DNA of 64,000 bases, from assembly GCA_902806595.1 (NCBI GenBank), contig CADCXC010000037.1:1798001-1862000 (forward strand). The letters are read 5' to 3'. Of the stretch, positions 10,468 to 23,514 are shown one piece after another. The position numbers and the translations under genes were made by a program. The notes below the pieces were generated by a model, which was not told where the DNA came from, searched no databases, and saw only the letters and a program-made list of their open reading frames with translations. Numbering within the stretch: the stretch's first letter is position 1; every line of letters starts with the position of its first letter. This DNA is from Pyrenopolyporus hunteri (taxonomy: Eukaryota > Ascomycota > Sordariomycetes > Xylariales > Hypoxylaceae).

Positions 10468-12115
10468 TGTTGTCACTTCCGCGCAAGGTCGGTTGCTGAA
10501 TACATGATACTATAGGAAGATGAGGCGAAAGTCGGCTACTCGGAGGGTTCAGCAGAATCGGGTCGCGTGAATGGATCGAGTCGATGGCCGGCGCAAGTTT
10601 GGATCGCTTAAACAACAAAGCCAAGACGGCTAGCAGCAACGAAAAACGTGGACGTCTACCCAAGCAGAATTCCAAAGAGGGGAAATAACACGCAAGAAAC
10701 ACGAGCTGGGACAACGGCCCAAGAGATATGTAAATAGAATACAATCGTGAGTTGGGTCAGCTGGGTTCCCAGTGGTATCGGGGGACGGAAAAGGAGTTTG
10801 TCGATTGAGGATCTAAAGAAGGTACATGGGATATCCTGATAACCTAAAAGTAATTAGTGGCGCATTTTCCAGGCACGCCCTTCACATCGAAGCGGTAGCG
10901 CTAAGCCGCGTTGGGCAATTAAGCGATGCGTGCGCGCGTTGATGTGGCTGGGACGTAATATAGACGTACGTACCACAGTCCACCTAGCCACCACTAGGTA
11001 TATGGATGGGAGGTATTACACGAATATTACATGTAGAAGCATCTTCTTTTTCCTTCTTCTCCCTTTCCCCCTTTTCCTTGCCTAGCCCCGTCTTATATAT
11101 ATACCTACCTAGGTATGATAATATATTTTGTTTGCTACGGTTGCACGAATCTAAGAGATATACGTACGTGCATGGGTAGTAAGAACGTTAGATACCTACC
11201 TACCTACCTAGGTACCTAGGGAGTCACCTAAAAATAGGGTACATGATGTAAGTGATCGGCTCTAGTCGACGCTGCCTTGCAGTTAAGCAGGTTAGTTGGC
11301 ATATATATGCCCAAGCATGAAATACAGTATATGCACCAACACGTCAAAACTTCGCGAGTTAGAAGTCGGTATAACTAAATACATAGGTACCTAGGCACTA
11401 AGTATGTTTAATTACTATCACAAAAGCCGTTGACGCACGATGCTGTCGATTAAAATTATTCCTGCGTTTAAAACACGGAGAAGTCTTAATATTGGTTTCT
11501 GCATCATTGCGCGGCCCCTTCGCAATTAGTATCCCACTCGAACTCACCACTTAAATTTATCATAGCGACAGGGTTATATCGACAGGGGTCATTATCTCCG
11601 GAATCTCATGTTGGTGGTGCGGCTAGTTATCTCGGCGTTGTGCAGATCGTACACACCTCTGAACCCAACCGCTTTCATGAACAAGAGGCTATGCTGCTTA
11701 ACCATACTTTTTTTTCTACACACGTGGGTAACTACCAACAAACGTAGATTTCTAAATACGGCGCCATATGCTATTCTAGCACCTTGCTCCAAGTTCTAAA
11801 TCGATCCCATCTAATAAACCCCCAATGTGGGGGACGTTTAGGTTCTAGGCCGGGAGTGAGACATCAGAAGCTACCTATATACCTTAACGGAAGCCGCAGT
11901 ATCGGGCGTGTAGATCATATGTACGCCCTTCCTCACGCTGTACCTACCCTCATGTAGATGATTTAGTGTCTTTGACCCTGTACCTAGTCGCAGGAGCCTA
12001 TACCGGGCGAACACGTTGAAACCAAACTCATCACTATCATAGGCCAAATACATACGGCGTATAGGGGGGCTGGCAAGGGGGAGAATCAAAGAATTTTATT
12101 TACTTGCCGACGAGT
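10468..12115. other. spacer with 5' leader and palindromic repeats
   Basis: The first few hundred bases upstream of 10467 are the promoter and leader of the Uds1 gene. The rest is AT-rich with repeated TACCTACC/CCTAGG motifs near 11100-11220. Only short unsupported frames are present, for example around 11592-11799, which is open on both strands and shows no domain. Confidence 0.55.
11191..11222. repeat. ACCT/CCTAGGTACC palindromic motif cluster
   Basis: Three TACC units followed by CCTAGGTACCTAGG, a self-complementary block. The same motif recurs in many spacers of this window. Confidence 0.7.
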
Positions 12116-12996
12116 TTAAAATGCCCCTTGGAACTGATCCATGACTTGCTGGCCCATCGTCCTACGTCTTCCGCCTTCGCCATCCGCCTGGCTCTGGACT
12201 CCGCTTGCTGCAGCTGTAGAGGCGCCTTCTCCCTCGAGTCTCCTACGCAGACCCTCAAATTCTTGACTCCTTCTCTGTGCCTGCATCCCCACAACCCATC
12301 CGGGTAACCGCCATCGTATCAATGACCGTGGGAGTACTTCCATTCTCCACGATAAACCCACCGTCCAGCCAATCAATGCGCCGAGTAGAGATCCAGGCCA
12401 CTGAAAGAGGGCTAGCTGGAGGGCGAGTAGGTATCGGTACGACTTGTCGGATAACGTTATGCCTTGTGTTTGGTCATCTGTCGATGAGGATGTCGATGTC
12501 GCTATTTTATACTTATATATCGGCGGTATCATCGCGTGGTATTGGGCGAGGACCGCAAATATTATGGGCGTCGGCCCTGCAGGGAGGTAGTTGAAGAGGC
12601 CCAACGTAAGCGGCCTTATAAAAAGAGCTAGGAGGGTGGGAGTTAGGCAGCTCGTGAATACCCAGGTTATGAAGATGAAGGTCTGTGGGACGTTCGCTGT
12701 CAGCCAGGTACGCTACCACTAAAACAACGCAAAACTCTTACAGCAAACTTCCTCGATCCCCACATCCTCTCAACCGCTCTCATGTTGTATAGGGTCATGG
12801 CGGCAAACAGCACCTCAGACGAGTTGGTGTAGCACAGCTGGTAGATAAGGGCTCTCCATGTCTGATGGAATTGCCACAGATGTAAGTCCACCAGGATGTA
12901 GAAGTAGTGTTTGATATCAAGAAGGCTGACGGCTATCGATATCCCGACAAGCCCATAGACAAGGCTGCGCGTCACCGGCGCATTTGTAAAGGACAT
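12116..12996 (-). CDS. rhomboid-like UBAC2/Dsc2-type membrane protein
   Basis: Two exons, 12996..12742 and 12682..12116, give 273 aa. The 59-nt intron (12683-12741) has GTAAGA, a GCTGAC branch site and an ACAG acceptor; nearer AG dinucleotides would make an impossibly short intron or meet a stop. The protein has an N-terminal hydrophobic segment (TRSLVYGLVGISIAV), the rhomboid-like stretch YNMRAVERMWGSRKFA, then hydrophobic helices around FIFITWVF, GLFNYLPAGPTPIIFAV and LLALQLALFQWPGSLLGAL. The rhomboid Ser-His dyad is not evident, so this looks like a non-proteolytic rhomboid of the UBAC2/Dsc2 type, which act at the ER or Golgi membrane with ubiquitin ligases. The C-terminus ends in a basic, polar tail (GQQVMDQFQGAF) and has no visible UBA domain, unlike some family members. 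It is transcribed divergently from the cis-prenyltransferase gene. Confidence 0.7.
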
Positions 12997-13731
12997 GATG
13001 TCGACTCGGGGACCCGCGACGGTTACCGGCGCATTGCAGATTGTTCGTTGATGGGCATAGGACGAGAGCGACTCTGGTTGGAGATGTGGTGCCCGCCGTA
13101 CCTAGTGATACCTATGTTGAATAATCTTAGGGTTTTGCGGATACCAGAGACAGGACTTTGTTGGGTTGTCCGCACCATTGACGTCGTTTTTTGGACAAGG
13201 TCTTGAATGGGCTTGATGTAAGGTTATATTGAAGTGGACATGTGTAAGTACCTACGTACCCTGCCTTAGGTAGTTGATTTCCATAGCTGTGTTTGGGTAA
13301 CTGGCCTCTTGAACCTTGTAGGTTCTTTGCCAAGTCTTCTTTAGTAATTATAGCTAGTAATTGCATATGAATTCATATAGGTAGAATGCTTAGCGCACCT
13401 GAAGAATGGAACCACAGACGAGCCACGACAAGGATATGCGTGGATATATCTGGCGTGACGTGAACTCAATGCTACCAAGGCTTATCGATAACATTACACA
13501 GCCCAGCTTCGAAGTTGCCAACCAGGCGAATGCCTTCTTACTCTTCGCGCATTCAATTCATTATACTGTAGGTAACACTTACCGTCGTCGTCGTCATCAC
13601 ATTACGATGCAAGAAACATACCTAGGTAGCCATTCGTTAAAATAGTTCCTTTAGACTAATTGTCTTCCTATTACCATATACCCTGACCGTTAAACACCTC
13701 GTCCGCATTATTCGAATCGTCGAGCGCAACC
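12997..13731. promoter_or_regulatory. divergent promoter region
   Basis: The 735 bp between the start codons of two outward-facing genes must hold both promoters and leaders. No clear TATA box or known binding site stands out. Confidence 0.5.
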
Positions 13732-14829
13732 ATGTCCGACCTTTATCTTTCACATGTCAGGAATTGGATCCTAAAATCTCCGCCGGCAGAATGGGTCATT
13801 AGAAATGCTCGAGAGCTGCTTATAGGCACTCTGAAGCAAGGACCGATACCTCAGCATATCGCCTTCGAGATGGACGGGAATAGGCGCTTCGCCAAAACCC
13901 ACAAGATCGAAACCATAGAAGGCCACCATCTAGGCTTCGAAGCTCTCGCGAGGGTCCTCGAAATTTGCTACAAGTGCGGTGTCAAAGTCGTTACCGTCTA
14001 CGCTTTCAGCATCGAGAACTTCAACAGGCCGAGGCACGAGGTTAGCGGTTTGATGGCGATGGCTAAGGTCAAACTGGAACAACTGGTCCAACATGGCGAG
14101 CTTCTCGACCGGTACGGCGCTGGTATCCGAGTGTTGGGCGAGCGAGACCTGATCCCAGACGATGTCTTGCCCTATGTTGACCGAGCCATTGAGATGACGA
14201 AGCATAACAAAGAGTGAGCCCCGCCTCTAGATAGTCGTGCCTGTTATTCGATGCTAACGTTGCGTACTAGTGCCGTGCTCAACATATGCTTCCCGTACAC
14301 CTCGAGGGCTGAGATGACTAGTGCGATCAAGGCCACGGTAGACGAGTATACGACGTCGCCTCGGCAGACAGCTACGCCATTCTCGCAAACGCGAATCACC
14401 CAGAAGATACGGTCTAACAAGTCAAAGAAGTCGGATTCCTCTTCGCCTAGGGACTCTTCTATAGATGAAAACGACACCTCAGACGTCGACGACTCGATGT
14501 CTTCTACCACCGCATTAGATCCCGACTCGCCACCTCTGCAATCTACGCCGGTGAAGACAGCCAGGTTCCAAAACCCGGAGAGTATCACGGCCGAGACTAT
14601 CAATAGTCACACATACACCGCTGAGTGTCCGCCATTAGATATCTTCATCCGAACAAGTGGTGTCACAAGGTTGAGCGATTTCATGTTATGGCAATGTCAC
14701 GAAAATACCCACATATTCTTTCTGAAGTGTCTCTGGCCCGAGTTTGATTTATGGCATTTCGTTCCCATGCTGCTGGAGTGGCAATGGCGACAAAAGAAGC
14801 TGACCGAGAAGGAGGGCTCGCGGAGATGA
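13732..14829 (+). CDS. rer2: cis-prenyltransferase (dehydrodolichyl diphosphate synthase type)
   Basis: Two exons, 13732..14213 and 14271..14829, give 346 aa. The 57-nt intron (14214-14270) has GTGAGC, a GCTAAC branch site and a CTAG acceptor, and the join gives KHNKDAVLNICFPYTSRAEM. The family motifs are clear: FEMDGNRRFAK (catalytic Asp, pyrophosphate-binding Arg residues), HHLGFEAL, VYAFSIENF, and IRTSGVTRLSDFMLWQ with the conserved RTSG and FMLWQ. This class condenses isopentenyl diphosphate onto farnesyl diphosphate in cis to make the dolichol precursor at the ER. Between the AEMTSAI helix and the RTSG motif there is a Ser/Asp-rich insertion of about 75 residues that is not part of the core fold. 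Yeast has two paralogues (Rer2, Srt1); which one this matches is not certain. Confidence 0.92.
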
Positions 14830-16064
14830 GTGTACGAGAGACAGTGCATAGGTACCTACATAGGTACCCTTTAGATCGGCGTTGAGGTGTACTTACTCGA
14901 GGATTTGCAGCTGGTCGTAATAGCGAATGGTTACTTAGGTGTCTAGATAGTTGCTTGGCCGATGCGGAATATATAAAATAATACAGAATGAGACATTACA
15001 TATTACCAATGTTCGTCGAGTTTGCTCGAATTCGACCTTTTTCTTATCCACATACCAGGTAAGTACCTAGGCACCTACTCTAACCCCTTAGTTTCTCTAT
15101 ACAGATTATAACTTGGTATGTTGAGACAATGTCTAACTGGGCGAATGAAATTGTGGAGGTAAGTTTGATAACCGAGATAACAAAAATCCCATACGAAATG
15201 GCATAATAGTGTACATGTAGGTATGCATATCTGTACCTAATGCAGTATCGCTTGCAGAGTCAATCTGATCCCGCAGGTCTGCCAGCCAGATGTAAGTTTA
15301 AGATGGCTCAGATAGTACGTTGCACGGTTGGCATGTGTGTACGTATGTACGTAGTGGACGCCCCTGACAAGTGCCGAGGCTCATAATAGGTACCTAATGG
15401 CCTGCAGAGCGCGAGCGGAGAGGCGCCAGGTACACCCGTCGCCTGTACGGTAGATAGGTAGGAGGTACCTCCTAAATTCTTGGCCGCTGAAGTCATTGTT
15501 TTCTTTTCTTCTTATCTTCTTATCTTATCGCGTCAGAGTGCGGATTAACTTTCGGATCAATAGCGGCCTGTCCCTGGTCAACAGGCCCACAGCCCGCTGT
15601 CCAGGTGCCCAATCAAGCCAATGGCAATGCCGCTTCCGTGCCTAGCGCAAACCCACACTGCCAGAAACTGCCCGCCGATAGAAACCCGCGCGCAATGGGG
15701 GTCTTACCTTAACCAACTTGGCTCAGTAACTTGTAAGGTGCTACCCTTCCTGCTGCTCGACTCAATTAATAAATCATAAATCTCATCCATCTGGCCGTCC
15801 ACCTGCTTCTTCGTCGTCGGTTTGCGCCTCCCCTCCCCCCCAAACATACCCTCTCTTTTGCCTTATCTATCTTACTACCTATTATTCTTTTTCTCATTTT
15901 ATACACAAGATGACATGAACTCCATTTGTTGAAGCTCTTGTCAACTTGGTCCCTTCGCAAAGCCGCCGAGCCTTTCCTTCTTACGAGAAAACCTTCCCGC
16001 CTGCCACCTCGCGTCCCTTATCCCGACACCGCCCTCTAATAACCAACCCTCTTAAGACATCACG
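14830..16064. other. spacer and CT-rich leader
   Basis: Downstream of the cis-prenyltransferase there is AT-rich sequence with TAGGTACC motifs. The last 300 bases before 16065 are C/T-rich, as expected of a fungal promoter and 5' leader for the ING gene. No gene is seen. Confidence 0.55.
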
Positions 16065-18267
16065 ATGAAAACCGCGAAACCTCTTCAAGCGGACGCTGGT
16101 CCCTCTTCGAATCGAAGAGCTCAACCCGTCCGTCAGACTCGAACAAATCCCCCGCGAACGACTTCCGGCTCAACCCGCACTTTTGGCGGCAGAGATTCGC
16201 TTGGAGGCGGTCACAGTCACGATCAACCTATCGAGATTTTCCCCGCAATTACATACTTCACAGATGCTATAACGTCGCTCCCAAAAGACCTCGTCCGACA
16301 TTTCACACTTCTAAAAGAAGTCGACGCCAAGATTTTCGCTCCCGAAGAAGCCCTCTTCCAGCTCGTCGACGCCGTTCTCAAATCGAGTCCTCCTGAGCCT
16401 AGAAACACCAACGATGCGTCCAGCAGCGTTGCCGCCGCCTCGACACCCATGAGCGCCCAGAACAGCTCGAGTGGATTTGCCGCGAATGGCAATCCTGGGT
16501 CGACCGATGACAACTACAATTCTACCGTCTTTGACCCAAGCAATCTTCCGCGACGGCAATTATTTCGTCAGACCGCTTTAAAAGTACAGGAAATGCTTGT
16601 GTCCTTAGAGGAAAAGAACCATGTCATATCCACTGCGAATGAAGCGCTCTCCAAGCAACTCGCTCGGATGAACGACGTGTGGCCACACCTCGAGGGCGAG
16701 TTCAGCGACGAAGCTAAATGGGGTAGCACCACACACTGGGCCTACCCAGAGAACAGAGTCAATCGAGCGAACCAAGCCGAGCGGTCGCGCCGAGATGGTG
16801 CAGCTACCATCACGGCGGCCGCCCAACAGCTTGCGGACGAAGCCGCCGCACGGAGTGACGCAAGAAAACAAGCGCTCATAGCTAAGAAGGGCCTTAAGAA
16901 CCACCACCAAGACTCCGACGCAGACGATCACGATAACAAGCACAAGGGAGAGCCGACAAAAAGGGGATCCAATAACGCCAGCAAGGCCCGGAAAGCAGCA
17001 GAAGCAGCGCCTCCCGTCGGATTAGGTATTACAGGCGCCGTCGCTAATACTCCTAACGGGAACCCTCCATCTAAAAGACGAAAAGTCGAAACGAACAAGC
17101 CCGCCAACGGTGGACAGCCTATGGAACGTGCGATGAGTTCGGCTTTCAACAATAATAACAATAATAATAATTCCACAAAGACCAAAAACCCTAGCCCGAG
17201 AGCAACGCCAGCGCCCGAACCACCCAAGAAACGCAAGGCTCTTCCCACCGTGAATGGCGCCTCAAAAAAGAGGTGAGCATACTCCCTGTTGATACCACCC
17301 CCCGGAACATACACCGTTGCTAATACAGAATTCCTTCCGCAGCAAAACGGCCAATGCAGCTGCCGCGCTTTCTCCCTCAATGGCAGCATCACCAATCCAG
17401 CCCGCCTTTGACCCTAAGGCCATAGCCCGCGCCTCTCCCGCACCTTCTACAACCTCGGCGCGCCCTGTATCGTCCCGAGCGAGACAAAATTCTATACAAT
17501 CTAACGTGGAAAACGGTCGGCAGCGCCCGGCATCGTCCGCGTCAAACCGACCGAACGGCGTCACTGCCGCAACTCCAGAGCTAATCGCGGGGCATAATGG
17601 GGTTCGTCCCCCAACTGATACCAAGACAACAAAAGAGACGGTGGCGACTGTGAAAGTTGAAGCGTCCAAGGAATTAGAAGCGGTTCTCACGATGACCAGT
17701 GCCAGTAGTGCGACTACAGGTAACAAGGTCATTGCGAAAGGGGACGACACGGAACCGAAAGGAGAACCTACGCAGACCCCCTCAACAACATCGACGACGG
17801 TCGTTACGACTAAGAGCGGACGAGCTAGTAAGCCATCCACGCCGGCTTTGGGATCGTTTCCGGACCCGCCGCAACGATCCAGGTCGTCTCGAAACGCATC
17901 AACGGCCAATGCGAAGAGAAGCCATAAGAAGGGTGCCGCCCAGCAGATCGCCGCCCGCGTTGCGGACGAAGATGCGAACGGAAGCGTGCAGGGCGACGAC
18001 GATAATGATGTCGACGCCGACGAGCCCTTATATTGTTATTGTAACGGCGTCAGTTATGGTGAGATGGTGGCATGCGACGCGGATGATTGCGAGCGAGAGT
18101 GGTTCCATCTCGATTGTGTCGGGTTGAAAGCAGCCCCGCCGTCGAATAGTGAGTTCATCATGCATCACAGCATCAAGATGGGTTAGCTAACGATCTCTCC
18201 AGTGAAATGGTACTGCGATAATTGCAAGGATCGTATGAAGGCCGGGAAGAAAATAAACGGCAGATAA
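16065..18267 (+). CDS. ING-family PHD-finger chromatin protein
   Basis: Three exons, 16065..17272, 17343..18148 and 18203..18267, give 692 aa. The introns are 70 nt (GTGAGC...CGCAG) and 54 nt (GTGAGT...TCCAG). The second intron splits the PHD finger, and splicing completes it. The N-terminal region (about 55-200) is ING-like (IFPAITYFTDAITSLPKDLVRHFTLLKEVDAK). A long basic, Ala/Ser-rich disordered middle carries KRRKVE- and KKRKAL-type nuclear localisation signals and an eight-Asn run. The PHD finger at about 634-679 has the full Cys4-His-Cys3 set: CYC, CDADDC, H, C, then WYCDNC, with the Trp expected for histone H3K4me3 binding. ING proteins are subunits of histone acetyltransferase or deacetylase complexes; the length and layout recall Pho23/Yng-type fungal members, but I cannot assign a specific complex. 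Confidence 0.9.
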
Positions 18268-21200
18268 TCTGCCAGTTCTCTGGGTCTCTTTGCTTCAATA
18301 TGTGCCTGGGTATACCGAGCGCTTGCTTGGAATTTATGGGGTTTACGGCGTTCATTCAGCCATACGATAGTTGGCATCCGGCAGCGAATACGGGGTTTTG
18401 AGGGATGCTACATGGTCTCACATATACTGGCGTCTCGGGATATTCGACCTCTAGCTCAGTGAGCGTAAAATGGTCATTATTTTGGGGAAGCCATTCGCAA
18501 GAGGGATGACGAGGTGCGAATGATTATTGTTGTTGCTGTTGCTCACCAGCGATGCGCTTGGAGGGGAAGTTCTCAGACGGACGGGGGATTTGGGTTAGAT
18601 ACATACGTTGACACTTTAGGTGCCTACCTACATACATAGGTGCATGCATAGGGGTACTTGGTGCTTCTATACACATATTCAACTTCCGGCTCTTTATTAG
18701 AAACACTTACTAAGCTGAGAAGACGTCATCGTGTAGGACATGACATACATAGCAATTCCTCAAAGGTGATACACAGCTAACCTACCTGGTACCTATAATT
18801 TGGCCTGAGTTGCAACATCTCCGCGGGATACCTTCACCAGTGTTCTCCTATGTTATTATAGACTAAAGGATGGGCTACGTAACTGTCTTATAACCCGACG
18901 CCTACACGTAATAATCGATAGGAACGGGAGGGTGTTACTAGAAACACAAAGTACGCAGCACCCTTTCTCTTCTATTAACCGTATATACCTGGTACGCATT
19001 CCCCTATTTACTATCTATGTGCGTCCATACCCACCCCCCGGATGTACCCCCCTAAAGTAGATATACCAGCACTATAAGATCTAAGTATTTTAGGTGGTAT
19101 TCTGGGCAAGTACCTTCCTTTCAGGACCAGAATATCAGCCGCAAAGCTAGACATGGAGCAGAAGACACGCAAAGTGATTGGCCGTTGGGATTCGCCAAAG
19201 AGATGTGAGGCTATTTCCCCGCAAACAGCTATGCATCTTCTAGGTAAGTGCTGCAGGTCCAACACATCATCATCGACTAAGTTAGATCGGCACACCTGGT
19301 TCAACTGCAAGCAAGGGGTGAAAGGCATCGAGAGGTTGCATGCGAAATGAAGCCAATACCTAATAATAACACCTGCCGAGCGGCATTAAAAATGGCATGC
19401 CCGCTACTGGACGATCTGATATGGTCGGAATGACCTCTCTGAAGAACCACATGAGCCCTATTTGCATTGTATTCATGGAGCTAGCGTCCGTTTCAGGAAT
19501 CAGGAATGAAGTCTATGATATGTGTAAGGGCGGTTTGAGCCGGCCAAGGCCAAAGCCCGAAGCGGTCAAAGACCCGGCGAGGTGGGAACAGCAAAGTGAT
19601 CTTGTACATACTAATTACCTTTTGAGCTTGTTAGTTCCGGGGACGTAGAGTCTCCGTTGTTTAAATTGCCCTGCACGTGAGCGCAATATGGGCATAAGCC
19701 CAAGGAAGCCATGACATGAACCCGTCCGATTAGGAGCCTGATGATCAGGAGTTTAATAAAATTTTTTATCGATATGGCTGAGTCGCTCTTGGGAATGTAG
19801 TAAGATGATGTGGCAACAGAGCTGCGATATCGCAGCTGGTCATCAGGGTCGGATATAAGTATAGTAAAATGAAATTTGCATATTATGAGTGGGCACGGGG
19901 AGCGGATTGTGTCGAGAAAATTCCAACCATCTCGAATACTACCTGGAACGGATGTTCCATAGGTAGGTAGGTAATTATATAGCCATATTAAGTGGTCGAA
20001 AAATAACAGGAACGATGCGGCATCTCCAAGTGCACGAATCGCGGGTCTAGAGGCGACTTATACGAGATAAATCCGTATTCGAGGTCACTGTCGGTTGATG
20101 TATGGTTGATGTCAACTGGTATTCCGTTGGAGAAGGTGGTATATGTATCAACCAGGTATACCAGGTACCCCATGTAAGCGGTTTAATTAAATATAAAATT
20201 TTGTGCAACGGGGGGAGCATCATCGCACCAATTATGCCAAGACACCCTACTACATAATTTACATAATTAACAAGACGGACGACCGACTGGGGCCGACGGA
20301 TGCCAAAACCTTCGCTAGACTCGGCTAGGCCAGATTTTTAGCCACTCGGCCTAAGCGCATAGGTAGCAATTCGTTACAGAGCAGACCGGGATGGAAACCC
20401 AGCCCTCTTTCTCTTCCTTCCGGAAGCTCCAGAACTCGAATCTCTCCCCCCCCTTCTTCTACCACTTTCCCCAGAAGCTTAAAAGGAAATTTCCCACATC
20501 GCGATGACGATATTGCCCCGTAACAGTAGGCCCCTGTGCCGTCTGACATTCTCATTACCAAATAAGTATCTAAGCGGACCTCATAGCCAAGGCGCCTTCG
20601 GATCCCGCACCATTTGCCGCCAGTCTCGATGACAACAGGCGTTGGTGGGTTTTTGGCTCAGGTGACAAAGAGGAATCCATCTCTATGCCATTCTTTTATT
20701 TCCATTACCCAATCCATAAACAATGGAATCATGGGAGGCTGCTCGTACCATTGCTAGCCACTTGCGGGCCCCTTCGTTCGCGAGCTGTTGCTGTTAGGTA
20801 CAGCCCCTAATAAATTAGACGGTGAAGAACAAAACCCGGGGACCACCAGCTGAGCTGGGAGAGAGAGTCTTAGGTTAAGTACTGTACACAATACAACTAT
20901 ACGCTATTGACATTGGCAGGGCCAGGAAGAGGCAGAAAGCCATACACGTGCAACTTGGTAGCTCCCTCCTTGGTGTTTTATTTTCCAATACTCCATATTT
21001 ACATACGACGAACCGATATTGAAGAGACCCCCTTTTTAAGTTCTCCTGACCATTTTCGCAGCATTTGAGACGACGGGGCGAAAGAGAGAAAAATTAAAAA
21101 ATTTTAGAATAAAGCTTCAACGGGAACGCCCCCGTAACTTCTTCTCGTGGCCGGATCCAACAGGAAGAATTCGTGTGCAACCGGCTCATTAAAAAAAAGA

Positions 21201-21531
21201 AAAAAAAGAACAACATACAATATTTCTGACAGTGTCTCCGGAGATCCCATACAGCGGCGACTCCATCTCATCAATCTTTCCCCGCATTGCGCCAACGAAA
21301 GCTGTTACCTAAGAAATCGGTGTTTTGACTAAGAGAAAAGCCCAGCCGGGTTGCCTTGGCCCTACCTTTGCAGGCGTCTGGGTGAAACCTGGAGCAAGTC
21401 GGAAGACGGTTTTGCAGCCGTGCCGTAGCCTACCGGGGAAGGAAGGAAATAAAAAACCATTGCGCTATTGAGACCACATCTTGCATCGCCTCGCCTCTGC
21501 GCGAACTGCAACCCTGGCTCGTCTTCCCATT
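18268..21531. other. gene-poor spacer
   Basis: This 3.3 kb holds only short unsupported frames (the longest are about 80-105 codons near 19011-19648) with no domain, intron or codon pattern to support them. Several TAGGTA/TACCTA motifs occur near 18620-18660 and 19960. The last 200 bases are the likely promoter and leader of the F-box gene. Confidence 0.55.
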
Positions 21532-23514
21532 ATGGACCGGACGACCGCCTCTGCCGTTGTTGGACACCCAAACCTGAAGCATATTACTAGCAAACTTAAA
21601 CAGTCCCCGACGCCCAACCCGTATGATAATATGGAGCAACCTGAGACCACCACTCCTCCGGACAAGTCTGTTCGCTCGTCTTTCTCTTCCGTCCGAGAGG
21701 TCGACTCAGACTTAGCCCAGAACTTTACTAGCTCCAAGATTTCTTCTTACTCCAAGTTGACCGAAGAGGCTATCGACGACCTACCTTCGCCGACGGCGAT
21801 GGCCACTCAGACCCAGTTCGTCCCCCCTATGACCCAGCCGAACAGCAGGTTACATGGCTGTTGGTTTCCGGCCGTCGCCGCCGAGGGCTTCCAGGGCTGG
21901 AAGCAGATAGGTGTGAAGGGGAGACAGGCAAGCAAGAGCTACGGAGATTTGCAGGCTCTGAAGATCGTATGGTCGACTCCAGCTACGCCGAACAAGAAGA
22001 AGGATCCGGAAAGGCCAGCTCCGGGAAAGTCATCCATTGAGAAACTACCCGCGGAGATACTTGGTAAGTCCGAAAGGAATATCACCATGATAACAACGAC
22101 ATGATTCTTACGGGTTGAGTTGAAAATAGGCCAGATTATCGATCACCTTGTCCTTGATGTCCCTCCCAACGGGGTTGCCGCCCGAAACGTGGATCTCATG
22201 TCCTTGTTGCTGACGTCGAGAACGCTCCACTCGGCCACCCTTAATGCGCTGTATAAGAACATCACGATCCCGCACTCAAGAATCTTCCGAAAGTTCTTGT
22301 CGCACGTTTCGCAAAACAAGGAACTCGGGACTATCGTACGGCGGCTAGACTTCAGTCACTTCAACCCCACCACGCTCTTCGCGACGGCAAGCGAGCGGGC
22401 TACCACTCGCAACTTGACGCCCGAGACGCTGCTACAATGCTTGGAACTAACCCCTTTCCTTCGCGAGTTCTTAGGGCAGGAGTACATCGAAGACGAGATT
22501 GATGTAAATGTTCTGCGAAAGTTATTCTTTGGGCTAGAGAGGCTACAGGGGATTGACTTTTGTGGTTGCTCGTCGACCACTTTCAAGAATTCCTTCCAGT
22601 CAGTCCTCCTGTCCAACTGGCCGGAGACGCTTTCCATTTCTCGATTATCTATGCACAAGTGTATTACTCTACCCTCGACCGTATTCGAGACATTGCTCCC
22701 CCGATTGGGCAACTTGACGCATCTAGACCTTGCAGGGACTCGGGTTACGAACGAGGCACTCCTCTCCATTCCGCACAGCGCGAAGATCACGCATCTCAAC
22801 CTGTCCAAGTGCAAGCTTCTGACCGCCGACGTTATCATCGACTTCTTGAAGAATCACCCCGCCGCCAAGGAGTTGGTGGTCTTGAGTCTTGGAGTGGACG
22901 CACGGAGTCACCAGCTTTTTGACGAAGACGACTTAGACAAGCTGATCCCTGTTCTTCCTCACAGCTTACGTTCTCTGAGCTTGAAAGGTAGCAAAATGGC
23001 GCCTTCGCACATCGATTTACTCCGTCCATTGACGAAGCACTTGGAAGAGCTGGCGCTTGGCCGGAGACTTAAGATTGCTGATATCGATCGACTATTTGTA
23101 CCTGACGAGAGCAATGAGGACGTAAACCAAGAGTTGGAATGGGTCCCGCACTCGCTCAAATACTTGGATCTCTCCGATTACACGGCGGCGGAGCTCGACC
23201 TCATTACTCTATTTGGGCGAAACACGTCTATCATGAAGAAATACTCGGCGCCGCTGGAAGTGATCGAGATTACCGATGACTTATACCCACGGTTGGCAAA
23301 GTCGCCGGTTGTGAAGCAGCTAGGATGGACCGTCACCGAGAATGGCAGCAGGGCCTGGCTTGTTCGCCTTCACGACCCGGAGAACGGACCTAGGGATTCC
23401 GGTCTTCGGTCCTGGAAGATGGGCGCGTCGTTCTGGGGCATGCGCAAGATACCCATCGCCTGTGCCGAGGTTGGCGGCATGTACGGCTCATACATGTTTA
23501 AGCGGAAGCTATAA
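21532..23514 (+). CDS. F-box and leucine-rich-repeat protein
   Basis: Two exons, 21532..22063 and 22130..23514, give 638 aa. The 66-nt intron (22064-22129) has a GTAAGT donor and ATAG acceptor and splits the F-box after PAEIL; the join reads KLPAEILGQIIDHL. The start is the ATG at 21532, the first in frame. The N-terminal 165 residues are polar and probably disordered. The F-box lies at about 168-215, followed by leucine-rich repeats to about 430 (LTHLDLAGTRVTNEALLSIP, ITHLNLSKCKLLTADVIIDF, SLRSLSLKGSKM and LKYLDLSDYTA). The C-terminal 100 residues are rich in Trp and Gly and probably form a conserved tail. F-box/LRR proteins are usually substrate receptors of SCF ubiquitin ligases. The substrate is not predictable here. 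Confidence 0.82.

Noticed and set aside
12713..12741. A 29-nt intron in the UBAC2-like gene ending at the first in-frame AG
   Set aside because: Too short for a fungal intron; an AG 30 bases further gives a 59-nt intron with a branch site and keeps phase 0.
16928..17909. Minus-strand frames of 155 and 215 codons opposite the ING gene
   Set aside because: They are hydrophobic mirror images of the Ala/Ser/Thr-rich disordered region and have no conserved features.
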